The notes beneath the pieces are model-generated. The model worked only from the letters and a program-made list of their open reading frames with translations, was not told the origin of the DNA and made no database searches. The position numbers and the translations under genes are program-made. Source: Deferribacteres bacterium JdFR-76 (lineage in GTDB: Bacteria > Zhuqueibacterota > JdFR-76). Taken from it: a DNA stretch of 5,754 nt. The stretch lies in NCBI GenBank assembly GCA_002011685.1, contig MTOL01000029.1, forward strand, positions 750 to 6,503, read 5' to 3'. Of the stretch, positions 1 through 5,754 are shown piece by piece; positions within the stretch are counted from its first letter, which is position 1; every line of letters begins with the position of its first letter.

Positions 1-669
1 TCTCAGCCCACCGCTTTTGTTGTGGTGGGAATGGGAGGATTTTTTGCCGGCGTTGCCAAAGTGCCCATTGCTTCACTGGTTATGGTAAGCGAGATGACCC
101 GGGGCTATGGGCTTCTTGTGCCCATGATGCTGGTGGCCGCCATCGCTTATTTGTTAACCCGGCACAAATCCATCTATGCCAAACAGGTCGAGACCAAAAA
201 AGATTCTCCGGCGCATTTTGGTGACTTTACCATCAATGTGCTGGAAGAATTAAAAGTAGCGGACGCCATGGTCAGGCGCCGTAACTTGCCACGGATTCCC
301 TACAACGCACCTCTAAAACAGTGGCAGGATATTCTGGCCAATAGCCAGGATCTGTATTTTCCGGTGGTGAATCAGGCGGATGAAATTGTGGGAGTGATTT
401 CGTTCCGGAACATCCGTACCATTCTCTTCGAAGATGATCTGCACGATATGATTTTGGCCGCCGATTTAATGACGGAACTGGTCACAGTTAAGCCCGGAGA
501 TAGCCTCTATACGGCTCTGGAGAAGTTTATTGAAAGTGATTACGGCACACTCCTGGTTGTGGATGAAAAGGATCCCAACAGGGTCGTAGGGCTTTTGCGT
601 CATGAGGATGTGATTTCCGCTTACAACCGCGAAGTTCTCAAACGCAAGTTCGGTGGAAGCCAGCGGTAA
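1..669 (+). CDS. CLC-family chloride channel/transporter with two C-terminal CBS domains (5' end outside window)
   Basis: The reading frame is open from base 1, so only the last 222 residues are visible and the true start lies upstream. CLC proteins are inner-membrane chloride channels or Cl-/H+ antiporters. The visible residues 1-53 are the last membrane helices, with the family-typical stretch GMGGFFAGVAKVP, then VSEMTRGYGLLVP. Y59 in KSIYA sits where the chloride-coordinating tyrosine (Y445 of E. coli ClcA) is expected. The pore motifs carrying the gating glutamate lie upstream and cannot be checked. A linker (about 60-83) leads into two CBS domains, roughly 84-140 (ADAMV...YFPVVN...IVGVIS) and 153-208 (AADLM...TLLVVDEKD...VVGLLR). 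CBS pairs in CLC proteins commonly bind adenine nucleotides and modulate transport. The gene ends in TAA and converges on the iron-sulfur protein gene. Family assignment is firm; channel versus antiporter cannot be decided. Confidence 0.93.
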   Translation, partial: SQPTAFVVVGMGGFFAGVAKVPIASLVMVSEMTRGYGLLVPMMLVAAIAYLLTRHKSIYAKQVETKKDSPAHFGDFTINVLEELKVADAMVRRRNLPRIPYNAPLKQWQDILANSQDLYFPVVNQADEIVGVISFRNIRTILFEDDLHDMILAADLMTELVTVKPGDSLYTALEKFIESDYGTLLVVDEKDPNRVVGLLRHEDVISAYNREVLKRKFGGSQR

Positions 670-830
670 GCAGGTCTTTAAAGAAGTTTTTTCTTCTCAC
701 CCGCGTCACAGCCATTGTGGCCGTTTTTCCCCATTTTCTGGAACTGTTCCGCGGATTTTTCGGGGAAAAGGACATTCTGCGGTGCCTTGCACGCCAGAAA
801 CGGAATCGCGCGAGAATGGGGGCCCTTGCT
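670..830. other. Convergent intergenic region between the CLC gene and the iron-sulfur protein gene
   Basis: These 161 bases separate two converging stop codons. They contain several weak stem-loops but no textbook intrinsic terminator. One is a 4-bp stem GCCA/TGGC at 711-721, followed two bases later by TTTTT at 724-728; it could serve weakly as a terminator for the CLC transcript. Another is the perfect 8-bp inverted repeat TTTTCCCC/GGGGAAAA (725-732 and 762-769) enclosing a small GGAA/TTCC hairpin; neither strand has a U-tract after it. Short open frames on both strands here show no recognisable protein features and are judged non-coding. Confidence 0.5.
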
Positions 831-2234
831 TCAGAGAGAGCGTTTTTGCCCTTTTGAAGGGCCGGCAGAAAGGGGGGATGCGGAGGAGTTCAGCCATTTG
901 GGTAGCGGAAAGCGTTCCGGTTTGCGGCCGTAGAGCAGGTCGTCCAGCCAGAGGGCGGCGCGGCGTAGAAAACCCGACCGCTGAATGCCAGCCCGGACTA
1001 GTCGGTGGGGAAATGAATTGGCGTGGGAATACGGGCAGGTAGCCATGCATAGCCCGCAATCAGTACCGATGGCATTCCAGTAGCTGAAGCATTTATCGGC
1101 ATCCACCTGCCAGCGGAGTGCGCCGTGAATTTCCCGGCGGTCCCCTTGGGGGATGGCTTTGCAGGGGCAATTTTCCGCACACTTGAGACAAATGCGACAA
1201 AAATCAATCACCGAGGCGTCCGGCTCGTAACGATCAGGAATAAGCGGAGCATCGGTAGTTACCACCCCGATGCGTACCCTTGGGCCCAGCTCGGGGGTTA
1301 TCAACAAACCCATGCGGCCAATTTCGCCCAGACCGGCATCCCGGGCCACCAGAGGGGCGATAACACGGTAGTTGCCGTCAATATGGGCCCGGGCCTGGAA
1401 GCCCAGTTTGCTCAAAAAGATGGCCAGCTGCATGGCCACCCGGGCTGCCTCCACGTACTGGCGTGCCGATTCCATCACCGCTCCTGCCCGGGGAGCTGTG
1501 CGGATCATACTGTGGCTCATTTCCACCGTGAAGGCGATCGCATACGGGTGATCCAGCTCCACTGGAGCTCCGTATATTCCTGTGCCTCTGCCTATGTGCG
1601 TGTAGATATGGTACGGGCGCAGTTTACAGATTCCTGCAGTCACAGCACCGTAGTAGCGGGCCAGATTTTTGACGGCCAGCGTCAGCTTTTCTGGTGCGAT
1701 CTTCGGCCCGTCGGAATCGGGTGTTCTTTCCACGGCCTCCCGGAAGGTTTCAATGAAGTCGAAACTCGCATCTGCCGCTGCAAATCCGATGGGGTGAGCC
1801 AATTGAGAATGGGGAGAAAGAAGCCCGGGCAGTCTGCGAATCCGCTCGTCAGTGGGCAGGTTTTCGGGCCGGAGTGCGTAATATTGCTGGAACTGCCAGC
1901 TTCCCGGTTTTAGGCGGACCCTCGCGAAGGGAATGTCTCTTTCGTCAACCCGGTTGTGTGGTATTTCGGGTTTTAGGTGAATGCGGCCAACAGGAAGCAG
2001 TGACAGGAACAGCAGCAGAAGGCTTCCAGAGATCCACGCGGAAGCGAAAGCTACCTTCAGGGTGTCCGGCAGCTGAGTAGCAGATCCCGCCAAAAGGAGG
2101 AAAAACACTGCGATGAACAGACTCCGCATGGCCGCGCGCCGCTCCCCTTCGGCCCATGAATAAGCCGAAAACACCAGCCAGGCAAAAGCCGCTGCAGAGG
2201 GAAAAAGAATGTTCAGAATGCTCCAGATTCCCAT
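831..2234 (-). CDS. Membrane-anchored reductive dehalogenase-like (RdhA/QueG superfamily) two-[4Fe-4S] protein
   Basis: This 467-residue protein has an iron-sulfur pattern typical of RdhA: C346, C349, C352, C356-P, then C382, C393, C396, C400-P. The context YWNAIGTDCGLCMATCPYS also resembles that family. Upstream core motifs HIDGNYRVIAP (284-294) and ARDAGLGEIGRMGLLITP (297-314) are family-typical. RdhA and QueG enzymes use a corrinoid fed by two [4Fe-4S] clusters, so a corrinoid-dependent reduction is likely; the substrate is unknown. There is no Tat signal. Instead residues 4-26, 36-52 and 60-81 form three predicted membrane helices, so the soluble domain is tethered. Arginines in loop 1 (R32, R33, R37) and after helix 3 suggest the catalytic domain faces the cytoplasm. 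QueG itself is unlikely, since it is soluble. I chose ATG at 2234, with AGGGG 8 nt upstream; a TTG directly before it (2237) is the alternative. An extra cysteine, C358, follows the first motif. Confidence 0.85.
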   Translation of the reverse strand: MGIWSILNILFPSAAAFAWLVFSAYSWAEGERRAAMRSLFIAVFFLLLAGSATQLPDTLKVAFASAWISGSLLLLFLSLLPVGRIHLKPEIPHNRVDERDIPFARVRLKPGSWQFQQYYALRPENLPTDERIRRLPGLLSPHSQLAHPIGFAAADASFDFIETFREAVERTPDSDGPKIAPEKLTLAVKNLARYYGAVTAGICKLRPYHIYTHIGRGTGIYGAPVELDHPYAIAFTVEMSHSMIRTAPRAGAVMESARQYVEAARVAMQLAIFLSKLGFQARAHIDGNYRVIAPLVARDAGLGEIGRMGLLITPELGPRVRIGVVTTDAPLIPDRYEPDASVIDFCRICLKCAENCPCKAIPQGDRREIHGALRWQVDADKCFSYWNAIGTDCGLCMATCPYSHANSFPHRLVRAGIQRSGFLRRAALWLDDLLYGRKPERFPLPKWLNSSASPLSAGPSKGQKRSL

Positions 2235-2264
2235 CAATCGTGCCCCTATTTTTACCGTAAATGG

Positions 2265-2293
2265 ATGTTAATGATTCTACGCGGAGGAATCAA
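2265..2293 (-). promoter_or_regulatory. Candidate sigma-70-type promoter of the RdhA-like gene
   Basis: On the minus strand, TTGATT (2293-2288) and TAACAT (2270-2265) are separated by 17 bases, each matching four of six consensus positions. Transcription would start near 2258, giving a leader of about 24 nt that contains the AGGGG ribosome binding site. Spacing and placement are good; the hexamers are only moderate. Confidence 0.4.
2272..2292. repeat. Inverted repeat TGATTC-N9-GAATCA in the divergent promoter region
   Basis: A perfect 6-bp inverted repeat (2272-2277 and 2287-2292) lies across the spacer and -35 element of the candidate minus-strand promoter. A further GAATCA copy lies at 2317-2322, exactly 30 bp from the right arm. 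The position would suit a repressor operator. The arms are short, so chance is a real alternative. Confidence 0.3.
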
Positions 2294-2334
2294 GGGCTTC
2301 AGTTACATTAATGCGCGAATCAAAAAAACTTTGG

Positions 2335-2362
2335 TTGAAGATTGTTCAGGAATTTCTACATT
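2335..2362 (+). promoter_or_regulatory. Possible promoter of the metallophosphoesterase gene
   Basis: TTGAAG (2335-2340) and TACATT (2357-2362) are separated by 16 bases; each matches four of six consensus positions. The predicted leader to the ATG at 2414 is about 45 nt. This is the best candidate in the stretch but is weak. Confidence 0.28.
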
Positions 2363-2413
2363 GCTTCTGAGAGCAAAAATAGATCAGCCATAAGTCGGAG
2401 TAGAAAGAATCCA

Positions 2414-3610
2414 ATGAAAACACCTGGATTTGCCATGTTTCTCACCGTTGTCCTCTTCTTTTATGCGGTCTGGAATGCCTATATTTTGTGGCGTGGCTGG
2501 CAGGCCCTATCTTCTTTCCCTGCCTGGCGCGGGATCTTCATCGGCGTGATGCTGTTTTTGATGCTGGCCTATCCTGTGGCACGGTTTACAGAACATTCTG
2601 CTTTGCATGGGATCGGGCGCTTGTTGCTCCCTCTGGGGGCGTATTACCTGGCTGTCATGGTATTCGCTTTTTCGTTTATCCTGATTCTGGATGTTCTGCG
2701 CCTGATGAACACGGTTTTCCGCATTGTGAATGTTCCGTCTCAGGTGGGAGGTCAGTCTCCCGGGTTTTGGCTTTTCTGGATGGGGCTGGCTTTCAGCATT
2801 GGTCTTACGGTGGGCGGTGCCATCAATGCCCGTTTGCCCGTGGTTAGGGAAGTGCGGATGGCTGTACAGAAGGCGCCGCCATCTGTGGATTCGCTGACGG
2901 TGGTGGCTGTTTCGGACCTGCATCTTGGGGCTTTATTGGGCAATGCCTGGCTGGAAAAGATTGTGGAGAGGGTGAATGCCCTGCGGCCAGATCTGGTTTT
3001 GCTTGTTGGCGATGTGTTCGATGAAAATGTGAATGCATTGGCCGAGGAACGGCTGGCGGGTACGCTGGCCTCGCTGAGAGCCCGCTACGGCGTTTATGCA
3101 GTACCAGGAAATCATGAGTATTACAGCGGCGTGGAGGATGCGGTTCGGTTTCTTGAAGAAGCTGGCATTACTGTGCTGCGGGATGAATACCGGGAAGTAA
3201 TGCCCGGTGTGATGCTCATAGGGCGGGATGACCGGACTTTGGAGCAGTGGGGTGGGCAGCGGCGTGCTCTGCCGGAGCTGTGCCGGGTAGCCTCCGACAC
3301 TACAGTGGTACTTTTGCTGGACCACCAGCCTTTTCACCTTGAAGAAGCCGAGGCGGCCAGGATTGATGTACAAATTTCCGGACATACCCACTACGGGCAG
3401 CTTATTCCGTTTAACTGGATTACGGAGGCTGTGTACGAGAAAAGCTGGGGCTACTACCGCCGGGGAAACACCCAGTATTACATTTCCTGTGGGGTGGGGA
3501 CGTGGGGTCCACCGGTGCGGGTCGGAAGCCGGCCAGAGATCGTAAAACTTGTGCTGAATTTTCGGCTGTCGGTTTCCAGCAATCCAGGAAATCAAAAAAC
3601 CGGAAAATAG
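2414..3610 (+). CDS. Membrane-anchored calcineurin-like metallophosphoesterase (YkuE/YaeI type)
   Basis: This 398-residue protein has four predicted membrane helices (about 6-27, 39-56, 69-96, 114-138) followed by a metallophosphoesterase domain from about 160. All the motifs that bind the two metals are present in order: SDLH (D168, H170), GDVFD (D200), GNHE (N233, H234), H304 in DHQP, and GHTHYGQ (H324, H326). The final GHTH-Y-GQ form and the closing GVGTWGPPVR block are typical of YkuE/YaeI proteins, some of which act on lipid-linked phosphates such as UDP-sugar lipids. The substrate here is not determinable. I chose ATG 2414 because MKTPGFAMFL leads straight into helix 1; GGAG lies 13 nt upstream, a somewhat long spacing. 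A TTG at 2342 would add 24 polar residues without family support. ATG 2435 is another possible start. The gene is divergent from the iron-sulfur protein gene and ends in TAG. Confidence 0.9.
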   Translation: MKTPGFAMFLTVVLFFYAVWNAYILWRGWQALSSFPAWRGIFIGVMLFLMLAYPVARFTEHSALHGIGRLLLPLGAYYLAVMVFAFSFILILDVLRLMNTVFRIVNVPSQVGGQSPGFWLFWMGLAFSIGLTVGGAINARLPVVREVRMAVQKAPPSVDSLTVVAVSDLHLGALLGNAWLEKIVERVNALRPDLVLLVGDVFDENVNALAEERLAGTLASLRARYGVYAVPGNHEYYSGVEDAVRFLEEAGITVLRDEYREVMPGVMLIGRDDRTLEQWGGQRRALPELCRVASDTTVVLLLDHQPFHLEEAEAARIDVQISGHTHYGQLIPFNWITEAVYEKSWGYYRRGNTQYYISCGVGTWGPPVRVGSRPEIVKLVLNFRLSVSSNPGNQKTGK

Positions 3611-3626
3611 CAGAGGGGGGCATTTC

Positions 3627-3692
3627 ATGGGTGCCATTTCGGTCAGGGTTCGAATTGATGGGGAGGGTTTTCAGGAGATGGCAGGCAGTTAA
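3627..3692 (+). CDS. Possible 21-residue small ORF with a strong ribosome binding site
   Basis: ATG at 3627 is preceded by AGAGGGGGG, ending 6 nt before it, a better ribosome binding site than that of the preceding phosphoesterase gene. The product would be MGAISVRVRIDGEGFQEMAGS, ending in TAA. It has no membrane segment and no motif I recognise. It begins 16 nt after the phosphoesterase stop and could be co-transcribed with it. It may instead be chance, or the remnant of a longer gene. Confidence 0.25.
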   Translation: MGAISVRVRIDGEGFQEMAGS

Positions 3693-3774
3693 CCAGAGCG
3701 CCGATCAAAAGCACGAAAAAGAGAAGAAAAAACGCAAAAAGTCATGTAAGTATTGAAAATACACTGACATAAAT

Positions 3775-3791
3775 ATGTATGAATAATACAT
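3775..3791. repeat. AT-rich inverted repeat ATGTAT-N5-ATACAT
   Basis: A perfect 6-bp inverted repeat with a 5-base centre (GAATA) ends 17 bases before the -35 hexamer of the gcvPB promoter. An activator site is the most natural role for this position. In AT-rich sequence, repeats this short also occur by chance. Confidence 0.3.
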
Positions 3792-3808
3792 TTCTGGCTA
3801 AAATTAAC

Positions 3809-3837
3809 TTGACATGTTGGTGGGTTTATCGTAATAT
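3809..3837 (+). promoter_or_regulatory. Promoter of gcvPB
   Basis: TTGACA (3809-3814), a perfect -35 consensus, is followed after 17 bases by TAATAT (3832-3837), matching four of six -10 positions. Transcription would start near 3844, giving a leader of about 40 nt. This is the strongest promoter in the window and indicates gcvPB starts its own transcript. Confidence 0.65.
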
Positions 3838-3866
3838 TAAAGCCTAGATTGCCAAACTGCACAACA

Positions 3867-3881
3867 GTAGGAGGTTCCTAC
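3867..3881 (+). promoter_or_regulatory. gcvPB ribosome binding site within a potential RNA hairpin
   Basis: AGGAGG (3869-3874) is a full-consensus Shine-Dalgarno sequence 9 nt before the ATG at 3884. It lies inside the perfect hairpin GTAGGA-GGT-TCCTAC (3867-3872 pairing with 3876-3881). If the stem forms in the mRNA, four of the six Shine-Dalgarno bases are paired, which could lower or regulate initiation. The ribosome binding site is certain; the regulatory role is inference. Confidence 0.6.
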
Positions 3882-3883
3882 CG

Positions 3884-5344
3884 ATGCCAGAAAAGCTCAT
3901 TTTCGAACTGAGTTCTCCCGGGCGCACGGGCTACACACTTCCTGAACTGGATGTTCCCGAAATGGCGGTCGAAGATTGTATTCCCTCACGGTTTTTGCGG
4001 AAAAGAGAACCGGAGCTTCCTGAAGTGGCGGAAAACGATGTTATTCGCCATTTTATCGGTCTAAGTCGGCTCAATTATCATGTTGACAAAGGTTTTTACC
4101 CTCTTGGTTCCTGTACCATGAAATACAATCCCAAGGTAAATGAAGTAGCTGCCCGGATGGAAGGGTTTGCCGCCATCCACCCACATCAGGACCCTGAAGA
4201 TGTCCAGGGAGCTCTGGAACTGATGTATGAACTGGAACGGTACCTTTGTGAAATTGTGGGGATGAAGGCGGCGTCGTTGCAGCCTGCGGCTGGAGCTCAT
4301 GGAGAATTAACCGGGCTGATGCTGATCCGAGCGTACCATGAAGATCGGGGCAATCCGCGCAAAAAGGTGCTGCTTCCAGATTCGGCCCACGGAACCAATC
4401 CCGCAAGCGCTACCATTTCGGGCTACCAGGCTGTACAGATCCGGTCCAACGAGAAAGGGCTGATCGATCTGGAAGATCTAAAAGCCCACCTGGATGAAGA
4501 AGTAGCTGCACTGATGCTGACCAACCCGAACACTCTCGGCCTGTTTGAAAGCCAGATTGAAGAAGTAAAAGCCGCCCTGGATGAGGTGGGCGCCCTGCTG
4601 TACATGGATGGGGCCAATCTGAATGCCCTTCTGGGGATCGTCCGGCCAGGTGACCTGGGCTTTGATGTGGTTCACATCAATCTGCACAAAACGTTTTCAA
4701 CGCCGCATGGTGGAGGCGGCCCAGGAAGCGGACCCATTGCCGTTTCTGAAAGGCTGGTGGAATATCTGCCGGTTCCCAGAATTCGCAAGGATGGCGAGAA
4801 GTTTTCCCTGGATTACGACCGGCCAAAATCTGTCGGAAAAATTTCAACATTTTTTGGGAATTTCGGTGTGATGGTTCGGGCCTTCACATACATCCGCATG
4901 ATGGGATCCGATGGCCTGAAACAGGTGAGCCGGAATGCCATCCTAAATGCCAACTATCTGCTGGAGCGGCTGAAACCCTATTACGATCTTCCCTATCCGA
5001 CCCGGCCAATGCACGAGTTTGTTCTCTCCGGTAACCGTCAGAAGAAGCATGGAGTAAGGACAACGGATATTGCAAAACGTTTGCTGGATTTTGGATTCCA
5101 TGCTCCAACCATTTACTTTCCGTTAATTGTACCGGAAGCACTGATGATTGAACCGACGGATACGGAATCCAAGGAAACGCTGGATGCTTTTGCAGATGCC
5201 ATGATTCAAATCGCGCGGGAAGCCGAAGAGAATCCCGAAAAACTGAAGGAAGCGCCCGTAACCACGCCGGTTTCCAGATTGGATGAAGCAAGAGCCGCAC
5301 GCGATTTGCGCATCCGCTGGCAACCTGAATCAGTAATGTCATAG
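3884..5344 (+). CDS. gcvPB: Glycine dehydrogenase (decarboxylating) subunit 2, P-protein beta chain
   Basis: The 486-residue product is a full-length GcvPB, the PLP-binding subunit of the two-subunit P-protein of the glycine cleavage system. With GcvPA it decarboxylates glycine in the cytoplasm and passes the aminomethyl group to lipoyl-GcvH. Family signatures run throughout: [12 protein letters not shown] (72-83), AGAHGE (136-141), [10 protein letters not shown] (166-175), MDGANLNA (241-248), and [20 protein letters not shown] (264-283). K269 is the expected PLP lysine and D242 the expected contact to the cofactor ring nitrogen. Length and motifs are normal, with no sign of decay. The start is fixed by AGGAGG 9 nt upstream. 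gcvPA, gcvT and gcvH, usually neighbours, are not directly upstream; the next gene downstream is a response regulator in the same frame, 3 nt after the TAG stop. The partner genes may therefore lie elsewhere in the genome. Confidence 0.97.
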   Translation: MPEKLIFELSSPGRTGYTLPELDVPEMAVEDCIPSRFLRKREPELPEVAENDVIRHFIGLSRLNYHVDKGFYPLGSCTMKYNPKVNEVAARMEGFAAIHPHQDPEDVQGALELMYELERYLCEIVGMKAASLQPAAGAHGELTGLMLIRAYHEDRGNPRKKVLLPDSAHGTNPASATISGYQAVQIRSNEKGLIDLEDLKAHLDEEVAALMLTNPNTLGLFESQIEEVKAALDEVGALLYMDGANLNALLGIVRPGDLGFDVVHINLHKTFSTPHGGGGPGSGPIAVSERLVEYLPVPRIRKDGEKFSLDYDRPKSVGKISTFFGNFGVMVRAFTYIRMMGSDGLKQVSRNAILNANYLLERLKPYYDLPYPTRPMHEFVLSGNRQKKHGVRTTDIAKRLLDFGFHAPTIYFPLIVPEALMIEPTDTESKETLDAFADAMIQIAREAEENPEKLKEAPVTTPVSRLDEARAARDLRIRWQPESVMS

Positions 5345-5347
5345 TGG

Positions 5348-5754
5348 ATGATGGATATTCGTTTTCCTCGCACCCCGAAAATCCTGGTTGTGGACGACAT
5401 TCCCCTGAATGTAGAATTGCAAAAGACCTATCTAAAAGCCAGCGGGTATGATGTGGTTGAGGCAATGGATGGAGAAGAAGCCATTAAAAAAGTGGAGGAA
5501 GAAAAGCCGGATCTCATCCTTCTGGATGTGATGATGCCCAAAATGAACGGATTTGAAGTTTGCCAGCTGCTCAAAAACAATCCGGAAACACAATTTATCC
5601 CGATTATTATGGTTACGGCTCTGCGAGATGTGGAGGACCGGGTGCGGGGAATTGAAGCCGGTGCGGACGATTTTATTTCCAAACCGTTCAACAAAATGGA
5701 ACTGATGGCCCGGGTTAAATCCTTGCTGCGGATCAAGTTTTTGCATGATGAGCT
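5348..5754 (+). CDS. Response regulator with PleD-like receiver domain (3' end outside window)
   Basis: The frame stays open to the window end, giving 135 residues. These form one complete CheY-like receiver domain: acidic pair D16-D17 in LVVDD, phosphoacceptor D60 in LILLDVMMP, T90 in MVTA, and K112 in SKPF. The PNGFEVC-like segment (KMNGFEVCQLLK) and the stretch DRVRGIEAGADDFISKPF, followed by ARVKSLLRIKFLHDEL, closely resemble the first receiver of PleD-type proteins. In those the output domain is often GGDEF (cyclic di-GMP synthesis), and related receivers precede HD-GYP or other domains. The output domain here is out of view, so the function past phosphotransfer is unknown. ATG occurs at 5348 and 5351; no clear Shine-Dalgarno is present. 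The gene lies 3 nt past the gcvPB stop, so it is probably translated by re-initiation on the gcvPB transcript. Confidence 0.9.
   Translation, partial: MMDIRFPRTPKILVVDDIPLNVELQKTYLKASGYDVVEAMDGEEAIKKVEEEKPDLILLDVMMPKMNGFEVCQLLKNNPETQFIPIIMVTALRDVEDRVRGIEAGADDFISKPFNKMELMARVKSLLRIKFLHDE

Larger units (their letters stand above)
3611..3883. other. Intergenic region upstream of gcvPB
   Basis: This 273-base stretch holds, in order: a 21-codon ORF with a strong ribosome binding site (3627-3692); a purine-rich run rich in A at about 3706-3740; an AT-rich inverted repeat (3775-3791); a good promoter (3809-3837); and the gcvPB leader. I see no glycine riboswitch: the leader after the predicted start site is only about 40 nt. 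I also see no clear intrinsic terminator for the phosphoesterase gene. A longer open frame in the region (to TGA at 3756) ends in a lysine-rich low-complexity tail and mostly overlaps the phosphoesterase end, so I do not call it. Confidence 0.6.

Noticed and set aside
725..769. Inverted repeat TTTTCCCC/GGGGAAAA as an intrinsic terminator
   Set aside because: The stem is perfect, but the 29-base loop is long and no run of U follows in either direction.
848..862. Hairpin GCCCTT-TTG-AAGGGC at the 3' end of the iron-sulfur protein gene
   Set aside because: It lies within the coding sequence near the stop, and neither strand has a U-tract following the stem; the T-run is on the wrong side for a minus-strand terminator.
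1125..1913. 262-residue plus-strand frame opposite the iron-sulfur protein gene
   Set aside because: It is antisense to a well-supported gene with clear cysteine motifs, and its translation shows no coherent family features.
2120..2160. Twin arginine at residues 32-33 of the iron-sulfur protein as a Tat signal
   Set aside because: The residues after RR (AAMRSL) do not fit the SRRxFLK pattern, and the pair lies in a loop between two hydrophobic helices, not near the N-terminus.
2342..2413. Upstream TTG start adding 24 residues to the phosphoesterase
   Set aside because: The extension is polar and low-information, would precede the first membrane helix without purpose, and overlaps the candidate promoter.
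3502..3756. 84-residue reading frame overlapping the end of the phosphoesterase gene
   Set aside because: It mostly shadows the phosphoesterase in another frame and ends in a lysine-rich low-complexity tail from an A-rich tract, with no recognisable domain.
4884..5465. 193-residue minus-strand frame opposite gcvPB
   Set aside because: It is antisense to a fully conserved GcvPB and runs into the response regulator gene; no domain is recognisable.

Overview
The window is protein-coding bacterial DNA of moderate GC content. It holds five genes, two of them cut by the window edges, and no RNA genes, CRISPR arrays or insertion sequences that I can see. The organism cannot be named from this stretch. 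Strong Shine-Dalgarno sequences (AGGAGG, AGGGG) and a recognisable TTGACA promoter indicate a bacterium with standard sigma-70-type signals. The split form of glycine decarboxylase (separate PA and PB subunits) together with a corrinoid/iron-sulfur protein of the reductive-dehalogenase superfamily fits an anaerobic or facultative lineage outside the enteric proteobacteria. That placement is inference.

Layout. 1-669 (+): C-terminal part of a CLC-type chloride channel or transporter with two cytoplasmic CBS domains. 670-830: short convergent intergenic region. 831-2234 (-): a membrane-anchored two-[4Fe-4S] protein of the reductive dehalogenase (RdhA)/QueG superfamily, with three predicted transmembrane helices at its N-terminus. 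2235-2413: divergent promoter region. 2414-3610 (+): a membrane-anchored calcineurin-like metallophosphoesterase of the YkuE/YaeI type. 3611-3883: intergenic region with a small ORF that has a good ribosome binding site, a purine-rich tract, an AT-rich inverted repeat and a good promoter. 3884-5344 (+): gcvPB, glycine dehydrogenase (decarboxylating) subunit 2. From 5348 to the window end (+): N-terminal receiver domain of a PleD-like response regulator, starting 3 nt after the gcvPB stop.

How the genes relate. gcvPB and the response regulator probably share a transcript. The other genes are convergent or divergent and look independently transcribed. The most unusual item is the dehalogenase-like protein. 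It carries no Tat signal peptide but has an N-terminal three-helix module resembling the separate RdhB membrane anchor in size and topology, so it looks like a natural anchor-catalyst fusion. It also sits tail-to-tail with a chloride channel gene.
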